Shown here piece by piece: positions 1 to 8,215 of a DNA stretch of 64,000 nt. Both the position numbers and the translations under genes were made by a program. A model generated the notes under the pieces. That model was not told the origin of the DNA. It did no database searches and was given only the letters and a program-made list of their open reading frames with translations. How positions within the stretch are numbered: the first letter of the stretch is position 1; each line of letters opens with the position of its first letter. Origin of the DNA: Atopobiaceae bacterium (GTDB taxonomy: Bacteria; Actinomycetota; Coriobacteriia; Coriobacteriales; Atopobiaceae); assembly GCA_022655215.1 (NCBI GenBank), contig JALCUE010000001.1:620001-684000 (forward strand), in the 5' to 3' direction.

Positions 1-827
1 ATTGATGCCTTGTGCTCGAAGACGTCGTCCTCGTCGGTCGAGGTGGAATAACCCGTCCAAGGCTCGAGCGCGACGAACGACGCGTCTCCTGCGGCGCTCC
101 AGATCCCCAAGTAGCGGAATCCCCCGAAGTCCTCACGAATGCCATGGCCGGATGGCCCCACGAGCTCGATGGTCGAGCCGGGGCAGTCGGTGAGCATGAG
201 GGTGTCTATGTCGAAGGTGCGATGCGTTATGGGCAGGACGTCCGTGTCGTCGGTCACGGGGATTCGCTTGGAGAGGTCCAGCAGATGGTCGGACGTGAGG
301 CTCGGACTGGTCGACGACCAGGGGGCGGCGAAACGCACCTCGTAGTCGTCGAAGTCCTCGGTGGGGTCGATGCCGCCGGCGGGAACGTTGAAGGCGGGAT
401 GTCCGCCCTCGATGAACGGTAGGACGACGTCACCGGTGTTCGTGACGACGAAGCTCTGCTCTAGGGTGTCGGGGGCTATCAGCGTGTACGTCATGTTCAG
501 CTTGAAGTCGTAGGGGAACTCCGCCTTCGTCTCAGGGGTGCTCGAGAGCTCGAAGGTCACGCTGTCGGCGGTGCTTGCCACAACGGTATGCTCGTAGTTG
601 CGGGCGACTCCGTGGCTCTTCATGTGGGTCTCGCCCGCCTGCGTAATGGCCTTGCCGTCGCGGATGGCTCCAACGATGGGGAAGAGCACGGGTGCGTGAC
701 GGGGCCACCAACGCTCGTCCCCCTGCCACAGGTACTCATGTCCGTCATGCATGAGGCTCACCATCTGCGCACCCATGTGATCGAACGTCGCCTGCATCGT
801 CCCATTCGAGATGGTGGTCGTGGACAT
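1..827 (-). CDS. Aldose 1-epimerase family protein (LacX-like), partial
   Basis: The reading frame runs leftwards from an ATG at 827 and is still open at the window edge, so the last residues (probably about 15) are missing; 275 are visible. The N-terminus (MSTTTISNGTMQATFDHMGA), the segment YLWQGDERWWPRHAPVLFP and the C-terminal WSAAGDASFVALEPWTGYST pattern fit the galactose-mutarotase-like fold of the LacX/YihR-type aldose 1-epimerase relatives, which interconvert sugar anomers or act on related carbohydrates in the cytosol. A GGGAG ribosome site lies about ten bases before the ATG. It is divergent from the oxidoreductase at 1070. The family assignment is fairly secure; the sugar substrate is not known. 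Confidence 0.85.
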   Translation of the reverse strand, partial: MSTTTISNGTMQATFDHMGAQMVSLMHDGHEYLWQGDERWWPRHAPVLFPIVGAIRDGKAITQAGETHMKSHGVARNYEHTVVASTADSVTFELSSTPETKAEFPYDFKLNMTYTLIAPDTLEQSFVVTNTGDVVLPFIEGGHPAFNVPAGGIDPTEDFDDYEVRFAAPWSSTSPSLTSDHLLDLSKRIPVTDDTDVLPITHRTFDIDTLMLTDCPGSTIELVGPSGHGIREDFGGFRYLGIWSAAGDASFVALEPWTGYSTSTDEDDVFEHKAS

Positions 828-1069
828 GTCCTTCGCTCCCTCATCCGCTCGCCTTCATGTCGTCCCCAATCATGACGCAAGAAGGTCGCATCAGAAGGCT
901 CTTTTACAAAGGACAAGCTTGTGAAGAGAGCGTCATCCGATTCGAATTCGACCCCTTGCCCGCCGATTGTCGTCAGACGCCGAGAAGCACACCCCATCCA
1001 CAGTGCGGAGTGCGAGAATGCGGGGGATGGCGCCCGTCACGAGGCGCGGCTCACATGAGAGGTGGTCGA
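828..1069. promoter_or_regulatory. Divergent intergenic region
   Basis: These 242 bases separate two divergently transcribed genes and must hold both promoters. An open frame extends upstream of the oxidoreductase to 857, but it lacks family similarity there and is taken as non-coding. No convincing -35/-10 pair or operator was identified. Confidence 0.4.
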
Positions 1070-2080
1070 ATGGGTCAGGTTCGCTTCGCAACGGTAGGCA
1101 CGTCCATGATCACGGGGATGTTCATAGAGGGGTTGTCCCAGGTCGATGAGGCGGTCTACGTTGGCTCGTTCTCGCGTGATGCCGAAAAGGCCGAGGCCTA
1201 TACCAAGGAGCACGGCGGCGAGCGTGCGTTCACGTCGATCGACGAGGTCGCCTGCGCCCATGACGTCGATGCCGTCTACGTCGCCAGTCCGAACGCGCTT
1301 CATCATGACCAGGCGGTCACGTTCGTGAAGGCCGGCAAGCATGTCCTCGTGGAGAAGTCCATGTGCTCAAATCGCCGCGAGGCGGCTGACCTCTTCCATT
1401 GGGCCGAGAACAGCGAGGTCGTGGCCATGGAGGCCATGCGTTCCGTCCACGATCCCTCGATGGCGGCCATCCGTGAGGCCCTGCCCAAGCTCGGACGTGT
1501 CCGAAGCGTCTGCCTTCGCTTCGGCAAGCGCTCGAGCAGGTATGATGACGTCCTCGCGGGCAGGCATACCAACATCTTCGACCCGAACATGGCCACCGGC
1601 GCCCTCATGGACCTGGGCGTCTACTGCGTCGAGCCCCTGATCGAGCTCTTCGGCATCCCGAGTGACACGAGGTGCTTCTCGTCACTGCTGAACGACGAGA
1701 TCGACCTCTGCGGTGCGATCCTTGCCGACTACGATGACATGGTCGCTGAGATCGCCTATTCCAAGATCACGAACGATCTCATGTGCAGTCAGGTCGAGGG
1801 TGAGCTCGGCACCATGACCATCGACCACATCTCCGGGCCGCGCCATGTCACCATCGCCTACCTTGACGGGACCGTCGAGGATCTCGACATCGTCGCCGAG
1901 GACATCTCACATCCCGACTACGAGAACAACATGGCCTACGAGATCCGTGACTTCTGCTCCGCTGTCTCAGGCACGCTCGACATCAGCCATTTCCAGCGTC
2001 TCACGCTCGCCTCGCTTGCGGTGCAGGACGAGGCGCGCTATCAGTGCGGCATACAGTTCCCGGCCGACGAGCAGGAGTAG
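1070..2080 (+). CDS. Gfo/Idh/MocA family NAD(P)-dependent oxidoreductase
   Basis: A 336-residue protein with an N-terminal Rossmann domain (FATVGTSMITGMF in place of the usual GxGxxG) and the family hallmark AVYVASPNALHHDQAVTFVK followed by GKHVLVEKSM, where the EK lysine lies in the catalytic and cofactor region. The C-terminal half is the alpha/beta substrate domain. Such enzymes oxidise or reduce sugars, inositols or bile pigments with NAD(P). The ATG at 1070 is preferred over upstream starts because AGAGGTGG precedes it at suitable spacing and homology begins there. The neighbour is a sugar epimerase family gene, which suggests carbohydrate metabolism, but the substrate is unknown. Confidence 0.85.
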   Translation: MGQVRFATVGTSMITGMFIEGLSQVDEAVYVGSFSRDAEKAEAYTKEHGGERAFTSIDEVACAHDVDAVYVASPNALHHDQAVTFVKAGKHVLVEKSMCSNRREAADLFHWAENSEVVAMEAMRSVHDPSMAAIREALPKLGRVRSVCLRFGKRSSRYDDVLAGRHTNIFDPNMATGALMDLGVYCVEPLIELFGIPSDTRCFSSLLNDEIDLCGAILADYDDMVAEIAYSKITNDLMCSQVEGELGTMTIDHISGPRHVTIAYLDGTVEDLDIVAEDISHPDYENNMAYEIRDFCSAVSGTLDISHFQRLTLASLAVQDEARYQCGIQFPADEQE

Positions 2081-2174
2081 CCCGGCGGCCCGTCTCCCCA
2101 CCGTGTCGGCCGGGTCGGTCACCCGGACGTGCGCGGTGGTGGCATGAGGACCATTTCTAGAAGAGGGGGTTGCG

Positions 2175-4004
2175 ATGGCACGACTTCACGTTATGGAGCG
2201 CAGCGACGCTCAGGTGGTGATGGACGGCTTGCACGAGGCGCTCGGCAAGAGGATGGCCGTGAGCTCGCTCGCGCCATGCCCGGTCGAGTTCACGGCCGCC
2301 TACGTCGAGATGTGCAAGACGCAGAGCTGCGGAAAGTGCACGCCATGCCGCGTGGGCCTGGGCGTGCTCCACGATCTGCTCGAGGATGTCCTCGAGAACA
2401 GGGCCGACGAGGAGACGCTGACCCTCATCGAGCGCACCGCCGAGACGATCTACCTCTCGGCTGATTGCGCGATCGGCTACGAGGCCGGTCAGATGGCGCT
2501 CACCGCCATCCGTGGCTTCCGCGATGACTTCGAGCACCATGTCCAGAAGCACGCGTGCGGCTTCACGCAGAGCCAGCTCGTCCCCTGCGTCTCCGGCTGC
2601 CCTGCGGGCGTGGACATCCCTGGCTACATCAGTCTCGTCGAGGAGGGCCGCTACACCGATGCGGTCCGTCTCATCAGGAAGGACAACCCACTGCCAGTGG
2701 TCTGCGGACTGGTGTGCGAGCACCCCTGCGAGATGCACTGTCGCCGTGGCATGGTCGACGACCCCATGAACATCCGCGGACTCAAGCGCTTCGCCTGCGA
2801 GCACATGGAGACCGACTACAGGCCGGGCGTGGCCGAGCCCACGGGCAAGCGCGTGGCTGTCGTCGGCGGTGGTCCGGCCGGGCTCTCCGCGGCCTACTAT
2901 CTCACGCTCATGGGTCACAAGGCGACCATCTTCGAGTCACGTCATCATCTCGGCGGCATGCTCCGCTACGGCATCCCCGCCTATCGACTTCCCCGCGAGG
3001 AGCTCGATGGGGAGATCGGATGGCTGCTCGGCTGCGGCATCGAGGCCAGTGTCGACTCTCCGGTTGACGCCGAGGGTCTCGAGCGCCTCATGGCCGACTA
3101 TGATTCCGTCTACTTCGCCATCGGCGCACATACCGACCGCAAGCTCGGACTCGAGGGAGAGGACTCCGAAGGCGTCATCTCCGCCGTCCAGATGCTGCGT
3201 TCCATCGGTGATGGCGTCAATCCCGACTTCACTGGTCAGCGCGTCTCCGTCATCGGAGGCGGCAACGTCGCGATGGACGTCGCACGTTCCGCGCTGCGCT
3301 GTGGAGCCGAGAAGGTCACGATCATCTATCGTCGCCGCATCGCGGACATGACGGCGCAGGACGCCGAGATCGCCGGCGCACAGGCCGAGGGCTGCGAGGT
3401 CCTCGAGCTCCATGCCCCGCTTTCGATCCAGACCGATGATGCCGGTCATGTCACGGGCGTGATCACGCAACCGCAGATCATCGGTGGCCCGCAGCGGGGT
3501 AGGCCAGCCCCTCGCGCCGCAGAGGCTGACCAGTATGTCGTCCCATGCGAGCGCGTGCTCGTCGCCATCGGTCAGGCCATCGACTCGAAGCCGTTCGAGG
3601 ACATGGGTATACCCTGCAAGCGTGGCGCCATCGTCGTCGACGAGGACAGCGCGGTCCCCGGGTTCACCGGTCTGTTCGCCGGTGGTGACTGCCAGACCGG
3701 TCCGGCCACCGTCATCCGCGCCATCAACGCGGGCAAGGTCGCCGCGGCCAACATCGACCATCACCTTGGATTCGACCACAAGATCACGTTGGACGTCGAC
3801 CTTCCGCCGGTCCAGTTCAAGGGCAAGACCCTTTGTGCTCGCTGTGAGATGACGGAGCGAGAGGCGGCGGAGCGCGTGCGTGACTTCGACAACGTCGAGA
3901 ACGGGCTCACGAGCGAGGAGGCGCATCAGGAGGCATCGCGTTGTCTCAGGTGCGATCACTTCGGCTTCGGCGCGTTCCGTGGGGGGAGGATCGAGCAATG
4001 GTAA
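2175..4004 (+). CDS. NuoF C-terminal-like / GltD-like FeS flavoprotein, hydrogenase partner
   Basis: A 609-residue fusion. Residues about 40-105 resemble only the tail of NuoF/HydB, with cluster ligands in CKTQSCGKCTPCRVG and SADCAIG; the NADH/FMN domain of NuoF is absent. Residues about 135-200 form a GltD/DPYD-type cysteine-rich region (VPCVSGCPAGVDIP, VCEHPCEMHCRRG). From about 215 on it is a GltD/NfnB-type FAD and NAD(P)H domain, with VVGGGPAGLSAA and a second dinucleotide fold VIGGGNVAMDVA. Four more cysteines lie near the C-terminus (CARC, CLRC). It overlaps the hydrogenase gene by 7 bases, so the two are probably one complex exchanging electrons between NAD(P)H and protons. This matches the glutamate-synthase-linked (A2-type) hydrogenase arrangement; direction of electron flow is inference. 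Confidence 0.85.
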   Translation: MARLHVMERSDAQVVMDGLHEALGKRMAVSSLAPCPVEFTAAYVEMCKTQSCGKCTPCRVGLGVLHDLLEDVLENRADEETLTLIERTAETIYLSADCAIGYEAGQMALTAIRGFRDDFEHHVQKHACGFTQSQLVPCVSGCPAGVDIPGYISLVEEGRYTDAVRLIRKDNPLPVVCGLVCEHPCEMHCRRGMVDDPMNIRGLKRFACEHMETDYRPGVAEPTGKRVAVVGGGPAGLSAAYYLTLMGHKATIFESRHHLGGMLRYGIPAYRLPREELDGEIGWLLGCGIEASVDSPVDAEGLERLMADYDSVYFAIGAHTDRKLGLEGEDSEGVISAVQMLRSIGDGVNPDFTGQRVSVIGGGNVAMDVARSALRCGAEKVTIIYRRRIADMTAQDAEIAGAQAEGCEVLELHAPLSIQTDDAGHVTGVITQPQIIGGPQRGRPAPRAAEADQYVVPCERVLVAIGQAIDSKPFEDMGIPCKRGAIVVDEDSAVPGFTGLFAGGDCQTGPATVIRAINAGKVAAANIDHHLGFDHKITLDVDLPPVQFKGKTLCARCEMTEREAAERVRDFDNVENGLTSEEAHQEASRCLRCDHFGFGAFRGGRIEQW

Positions 4005-5746
4005 AGTTGACCATCGACGACCGTGAGGTCGAGGTCCCGGAGCACACGACGATCCTGGAGGCCGCCGCCTCCGCGGGCATCGTCATCCCGACCCTGTGCT
4101 ATCTCAAGGATTTGAACGAGATAGGCGCATGCCGCGTCTGCGTCGTGGAGGTCGAGGGCATCGACCAGCTGGTCGCCTCGTGCAACAACTACGTCCTCGA
4201 CGGCATGGTCGTCCGCACGAACAGCCCGAAGGTCCGCGCTGCCAGGAAGACGAACGTCGAGTTCATCCTCTCGCAGCATGACTCCGAGTGCACGAGCTGC
4301 GTCCGAAGCGGTAACTGCTCGCTCCAGACGCTAGCCAATGACCTCGGGATCTCCAGCCTCCCGTATGAGAAGCACCTCTCGCACGACGCGTGGGACCAGA
4401 GCTTCCCCCTCATCCGGAACAACGACAAGTGCATAAAGTGCCTCCGTTGCATCCAGGTGTGCGAGAAGGTCCAGTCCACGGGTGTGTGGGACATCACCAA
4501 CCGCGCGAGCCACGCCTGCGTCAACGTCAAGTCCGGCCTGGACATCTCCGCGACCGACTGTGCCCTCTGCGGCCAGTGCATCACCCACTGTCCGACGGGC
4601 GCCCTGCGCGAGAGGGATGACACCGACCGCGTGTTCGATGCCTTGGCGGATCCCGACAAGATCTGCGTCGTCCAGATCGCCCCTGCCGTGCGCGCGGCGT
4701 GGGGAGAGCCGTTCGGCCTCACCCATGAGCAGGCGACGGTGAAGAGGCTCGTCTCCGCCTTGAGGCCCATGGGCTTCGATTACATCTTCGACACCGACTT
4801 CTCGGCCGACCTCACCATCATGGAGGAGGCATCCGAGTTCCTCGAGAGGGTCGGCGCGGCCTCGAAGGACGATTCGATTCGCTTTCCCATGTTCACGAGC
4901 TGCTGCCCTGGTTGGGTCCGCTTCATCAAGTCCCATCACCCCGAGCTCCTCGACCAGGTCTCGACGTCGAAGTCGCCTCAGCAGATGTTCGGCGCCATCT
5001 TGAAGAGCTACTACGCCGAGCTCCTCGGCGTCGACCCGCACAGGATCTTCTCGGTCTCGATCATGCCCTGCCTTGCCAAGAAGTCCGAGTGCGCCCTTCC
5101 GAACATGAACGATGCCTGCGGGGATCCCGACGTCGACGTCGTCCTCACCGTCCGTGAGGTCGACCGCATGATTCGCGCGGAGCACGTCGACGTGGCGTCG
5201 CTCGAGGAATCCGAGTTCGACATGCCCCTGGGCGTGGGCACGGGCGCCGGAGTGATCTTCGGTGCCACCGGAGGCGTCATGGAGGCGGCCCTGAGGAGTG
5301 CCTATCACTTCATCACCGGTGACGAACCCGACCCTGATGCGTTCTCGGACGTTCGCGGCCTCGACGGCTGGAAGGAAGCCACCTTCGACCTCGCGGGGAC
5401 GACGCTTCACGTCGCCGTCGCGAGCGGGCTCGGCAATGCCGAGAGGCTCATCCAAGCGCTCGAGTCCGGTGAGGTCTCATATGACTTCGTCGAGATCATG
5501 GCATGCCCCGGTGGTTGTGCGGGTGGCGGCGGCCAGCCCATTCACGACGGCCAGGAACTCGCCGGCGAACGTGGTGACGTCCTCTGGGGCCTCGATAAGG
5601 TTTCTGATTTGAGGCTTTCCTACCAGAACCCATCAATCGTTGCCTGCTACGATGAGTACTTGGAAAAGCCCCTCTCCGCTAAGGCCGAGAGGCTCCTCCA
5701 CACAGATCAGCACGCGTGGCTGATGCCGGACGAGGAAGGGAAGTAA
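3998..5746 (+). CDS. hydA: [FeFe] hydrogenase, group A (A2-like) catalytic subunit
   Basis: A 582-residue soluble hydrogenase. The N-terminus carries a plant-type [2Fe-2S] domain, a His-Cys3 cluster site (HDSECTSCVRSGNC) and two [4Fe-4S] sites (CIKCLRCIQVCE, CALCGQCITHCP). The H-cluster motifs are all intact: L1 TSCCPGW near residue 298, L2 MPCLAKKSE near 355 and L3 MACPGGCAGGGGQP near 500. A small-subunit-like tail (NPSIVACYDEYL) follows. The start at 3998 has GGGGGGAGG upstream and overlaps the preceding gene by 7 bases. It evolves H2 from, or feeds electrons into, the pyridine-nucleotide pool through its partner flavoprotein. HydE, HydF and HydG maturases are not in this window. Confidence 0.95.
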   Translation: MVKLTIDDREVEVPEHTTILEAAASAGIVIPTLCYLKDLNEIGACRVCVVEVEGIDQLVASCNNYVLDGMVVRTNSPKVRAARKTNVEFILSQHDSECTSCVRSGNCSLQTLANDLGISSLPYEKHLSHDAWDQSFPLIRNNDKCIKCLRCIQVCEKVQSTGVWDITNRASHACVNVKSGLDISATDCALCGQCITHCPTGALRERDDTDRVFDALADPDKICVVQIAPAVRAAWGEPFGLTHEQATVKRLVSALRPMGFDYIFDTDFSADLTIMEEASEFLERVGAASKDDSIRFPMFTSCCPGWVRFIKSHHPELLDQVSTSKSPQQMFGAILKSYYAELLGVDPHRIFSVSIMPCLAKKSECALPNMNDACGDPDVDVVLTVREVDRMIRAEHVDVASLEESEFDMPLGVGTGAGVIFGATGGVMEAALRSAYHFITGDEPDPDAFSDVRGLDGWKEATFDLAGTTLHVAVASGLGNAERLIQALESGEVSYDFVEIMACPGGCAGGGGQPIHDGQELAGERGDVLWGLDKVSDLRLSYQNPSIVACYDEYLEKPLSAKAERLLHTDQHAWLMPDEEGK

Positions 5747-5752
5747 AGCTAG

Positions 5753-6760
5753 ATGAAGCGTCGTAGACTGCTCAAGGTCCTACCGGTTCTCGCTCTCGCG
5801 GCCGTGATGGTCGTGGGGATGCTCGGTTGCGGCTCCTCCGATCAAGCCGCCACCACCACGTCGGCCGACAAGGTCGACGTCCGCGTCGCATCGCTCAGCG
5901 GACCCACGTCCATCGGCCTCGTGTCGCTCATGGACAAGGCGAGCAACGGACAGGCCGCCAACAACTACGAGTTCACCATCTCGAAGGCCGCCGACGAGGT
6001 GACCTCCAAGGTCATCAACGGAGACGTCGACATCGCATGCGTGCCAGCCAACGTCGCATCCGTGATCTGGAACAAGACGAACGGCGCCATCTCCGTCGTT
6101 GATATCAACACGCTCGGCGTGCTCTCCGTCGTGACCGGCGACTCCTCGATCACCTCGATCAACAGCCTTGCCGGACACACCGTCTACATGACGGGCAAGG
6201 GGACGACTCCTGAGTACGTCATGAACTACCTCCTCGACAAGAACGGCATCGCCGACCAGGTCGATCTCGAGTTCAAGAGTGATTCCACCGAGGTCGAGTC
6301 CATCCTCGAGAATGACCCCAACGCCATCGGCGTTCTGCCGGAGCCATACGTGAGCGTCGCCACCACGAACAATCCCTCGCTCTCCGCTGCCGTCAGTCTC
6401 ACGAATGAATGGAGCACCGCCTCCGGTGGGTCTAGCTCGCTCATCACGGGTGTCACCATCGTCAGGAACGACTTCCTGAACGAGCATCCCGATGCGGTCT
6501 CCCAGTTCGTCCAGGAGCAGTCCGACTCCGTCGACACGGTGAACTCGGACCCTGCGGCTGCCTCGCAGCTCGTTGTCAATGAGGGCATCATCGCTGACGC
6601 GAGCGTCGCGGAGAAGGCCATTCCCAACTGCAACCTGGTCTGCATGACCGGGTCTGATATGTATACGTCACTCCAGGGTTACTACAAGGTCCTCTACTCC
6701 GAGGACCCGAGCTCCATCGGCGGGAACCTCCCCTCCGACAACTTCTACTGGTTCGGCTAG
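5753..6760 (+). CDS. ABC transporter substrate-binding lipoprotein (NMT1/TauA-like)
   Basis: A 335-residue exported protein. A basic N-terminus (MKRRRLLK) and a hydrophobic stretch end in the lipobox MLGC, predicting a lipid anchor at Cys26 on the outer face of the membrane. The mature part has the periplasmic-binding-protein type 2 fold of the NMT1/SsuA group (VRVASLSGPTSIGLVSLMDK, a domain for small organic ligands such as sulfonates, nitrate or thiamine precursors). It starts only 6 bases after hydA and precedes the permease-ATPase, so all four genes look co-transcribed. The ligand cannot be told from sequence. Confidence 0.88.
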   Translation: MKRRRLLKVLPVLALAAVMVVGMLGCGSSDQAATTTSADKVDVRVASLSGPTSIGLVSLMDKASNGQAANNYEFTISKAADEVTSKVINGDVDIACVPANVASVIWNKTNGAISVVDINTLGVLSVVTGDSSITSINSLAGHTVYMTGKGTTPEYVMNYLLDKNGIADQVDLEFKSDSTEVESILENDPNAIGVLPEPYVSVATTNNPSLSAAVSLTNEWSTASGGSSSLITGVTIVRNDFLNEHPDAVSQFVQEQSDSVDTVNSDPAAASQLVVNEGIIADASVAEKAIPNCNLVCMTGSDMYTSLQGYYKVLYSEDPSSIGGNLPSDNFYWFG

Positions 6761-6775
6761 GCCGGGCCGCTGTCG

Positions 6776-8215
6776 ATGTCCGAGCGCTCGGATAGGTCAG
6801 ACAAGGCGACGGCGGCCCTCCGCAAGGCGGCCGCCGTCGTCTTCTGGCTCGTGATATGGCAGCTTGCATCGGTCCTCGTCGGGAGCCACCTGCTCCTCGC
6901 CGGACCATGTGACACGGCGGTCGCCTTGTTCGGTCTTGTCAGCGACGCAAGCTTCTGGTCGACGATCTGGTTCTCGTTCTCGAGGATCGTGCTCGGCTTC
7001 GCCGTCGCCTTCATCATCTCGGTCGCGTTGGGCATCGTCTCGTCAAGGCACGAGATCGTGGCTGACCTTCTCAGACCTCCCATGACCATGTTCAAGAGCA
7101 CTCCTGTCGTCTGCATCGTGGTGCTCCTCCTCATCTGGTTCGGTTCGAAGAACGTCTCCACGATCGCGGTCTTCCTCGTCGTCTGCCCTGCGCTCTGGTT
7201 CACCACGACGGAGGCGTGCGCTCGTGAGTCATCGAGCATGGGTGAGCTGTTCGATGCCTACCATGTGAGGGGCTCGAGGAGGTTGCTTGCCTACACATGG
7301 CAGCAGATCCTCCCGTTCCTCGTGAGCACATGCGAGACGGTGGTCGGCATGAGCTGGAAGGCCGGCGTCGCAGCCGAGCTCATCGGGGTTCCTCTGGGAA
7401 GCATGGGCGAGCGGATCTATCAGTCGAAGCTCCTGCTGGAGACCGCCGACCTCTTCGCCTGGACGGCCGTGGTGATACTCCTCGCCTGGCTCTGCGAGCG
7501 CGCCTTCCTCGCCTTCCTCAGGTCAACGGGTCCCTTCGCCTTGCATCTGGCGGTCCCGCGTCGGACGCGCGAGGCGGACGTGACGTCCTCGTCCGAAGGG
7601 ATCTGCCTGGAGGACGTCCGGCTTGCCTACGGCGATCAGGTCGTCTTCGGAGGTCTCTCCATCGATCTCCCCACTGGCTCGAGGACATGTCTCGTGGATG
7701 CATCGGGAGTGGGGAAGACGAGCGTGCTTCGCCTCATCGCCGGCGAGACCGAGCCTTCTGCGGGATCCGTGAGCGTCCCGGCAGTCGTCTCGATGATGTT
7801 CCAGGATTCGCGTCTCCTCGATGACCTCTCGGCCGTCGACAACGTCCTCCTTCTCTGCGGCAGCGTTTCACGGGAGAGGGCGAACTCGCTTCTCGGCGAG
7901 GTGCTTCCCGTAGGCGTGTTGGACAGACCCGTTCGGGAGCTCTCCGGAGGTCAGCGTAGGAGGGTCGAACTCGTGAGGTCACTCGCATTCCCCGGCGAGG
8001 CCGTCCTTCTCGATGAGCCATTCGGAGGTCTGGACGAGACGAGCCATGCGCGTTCGGGCTCGTTCATATGCGATCACCTTGGGGGCAGGACGCTCGTCGT
8101 CGCGACGCATGACGTCGCGGATGCCGCTCTGCTCGGTGGGGATGCGGTCAGGCTCCTGGAGCTTGACGCATCGCGTCGGCCACCTACCGCGTCAGACGCC
8201 TTGCCTCGCGAATAG
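6776..8215 (+). CDS. ABC transporter, fused permease and ATPase (SsuC-SsuB type)
   Basis: A 479-residue fusion. Residues about 15-250 are an SsuC/TauC-type permease with some six membrane segments and an EAA loop (ELFDAYHVRGSRRLLAY). Residues about 275-470 are a nucleotide-binding domain with Q-loop MMFQDSR, signature LSGGQRRR, Walker B AVLLDEPFGGLDE and switch histidine in VVATHD. The Walker A reads DASGVGKTS, so the usual first glycine is an aspartate while GxGK(T/S) is kept. These two parts are normally separate polypeptides. With the preceding lipoprotein it would form an importer from one membrane polypeptide, probably as a homodimer. Its 3' end overlaps the convergent gene by 24 bases. 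Confidence 0.88.
   Translation: MSERSDRSDKATAALRKAAAVVFWLVIWQLASVLVGSHLLLAGPCDTAVALFGLVSDASFWSTIWFSFSRIVLGFAVAFIISVALGIVSSRHEIVADLLRPPMTMFKSTPVVCIVVLLLIWFGSKNVSTIAVFLVVCPALWFTTTEACARESSSMGELFDAYHVRGSRRLLAYTWQQILPFLVSTCETVVGMSWKAGVAAELIGVPLGSMGERIYQSKLLLETADLFAWTAVVILLAWLCERAFLAFLRSTGPFALHLAVPRRTREADVTSSSEGICLEDVRLAYGDQVVFGGLSIDLPTGSRTCLVDASGVGKTSVLRLIAGETEPSAGSVSVPAVVSMMFQDSRLLDDLSAVDNVLLLCGSVSRERANSLLGEVLPVGVLDRPVRELSGGQRRRVELVRSLAFPGEAVLLDEPFGGLDETSHARSGSFICDHLGGRTLVVATHDVADAALLGGDAVRLLELDASRRPPTASDALPRE

Noticed and set aside
110-130. Possible frameshift near the end of the epimerase gene
   Set aside because: Recounting the run shows five C residues on the plus strand, which keeps the frame and gives the expected family C-terminus.
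857-1069. Longer start for the Gfo/Idh/MocA gene
   Set aside because: The extra 71 residues have no family features and no ribosome site; AGAGGTGG stands before the ATG at 1070.
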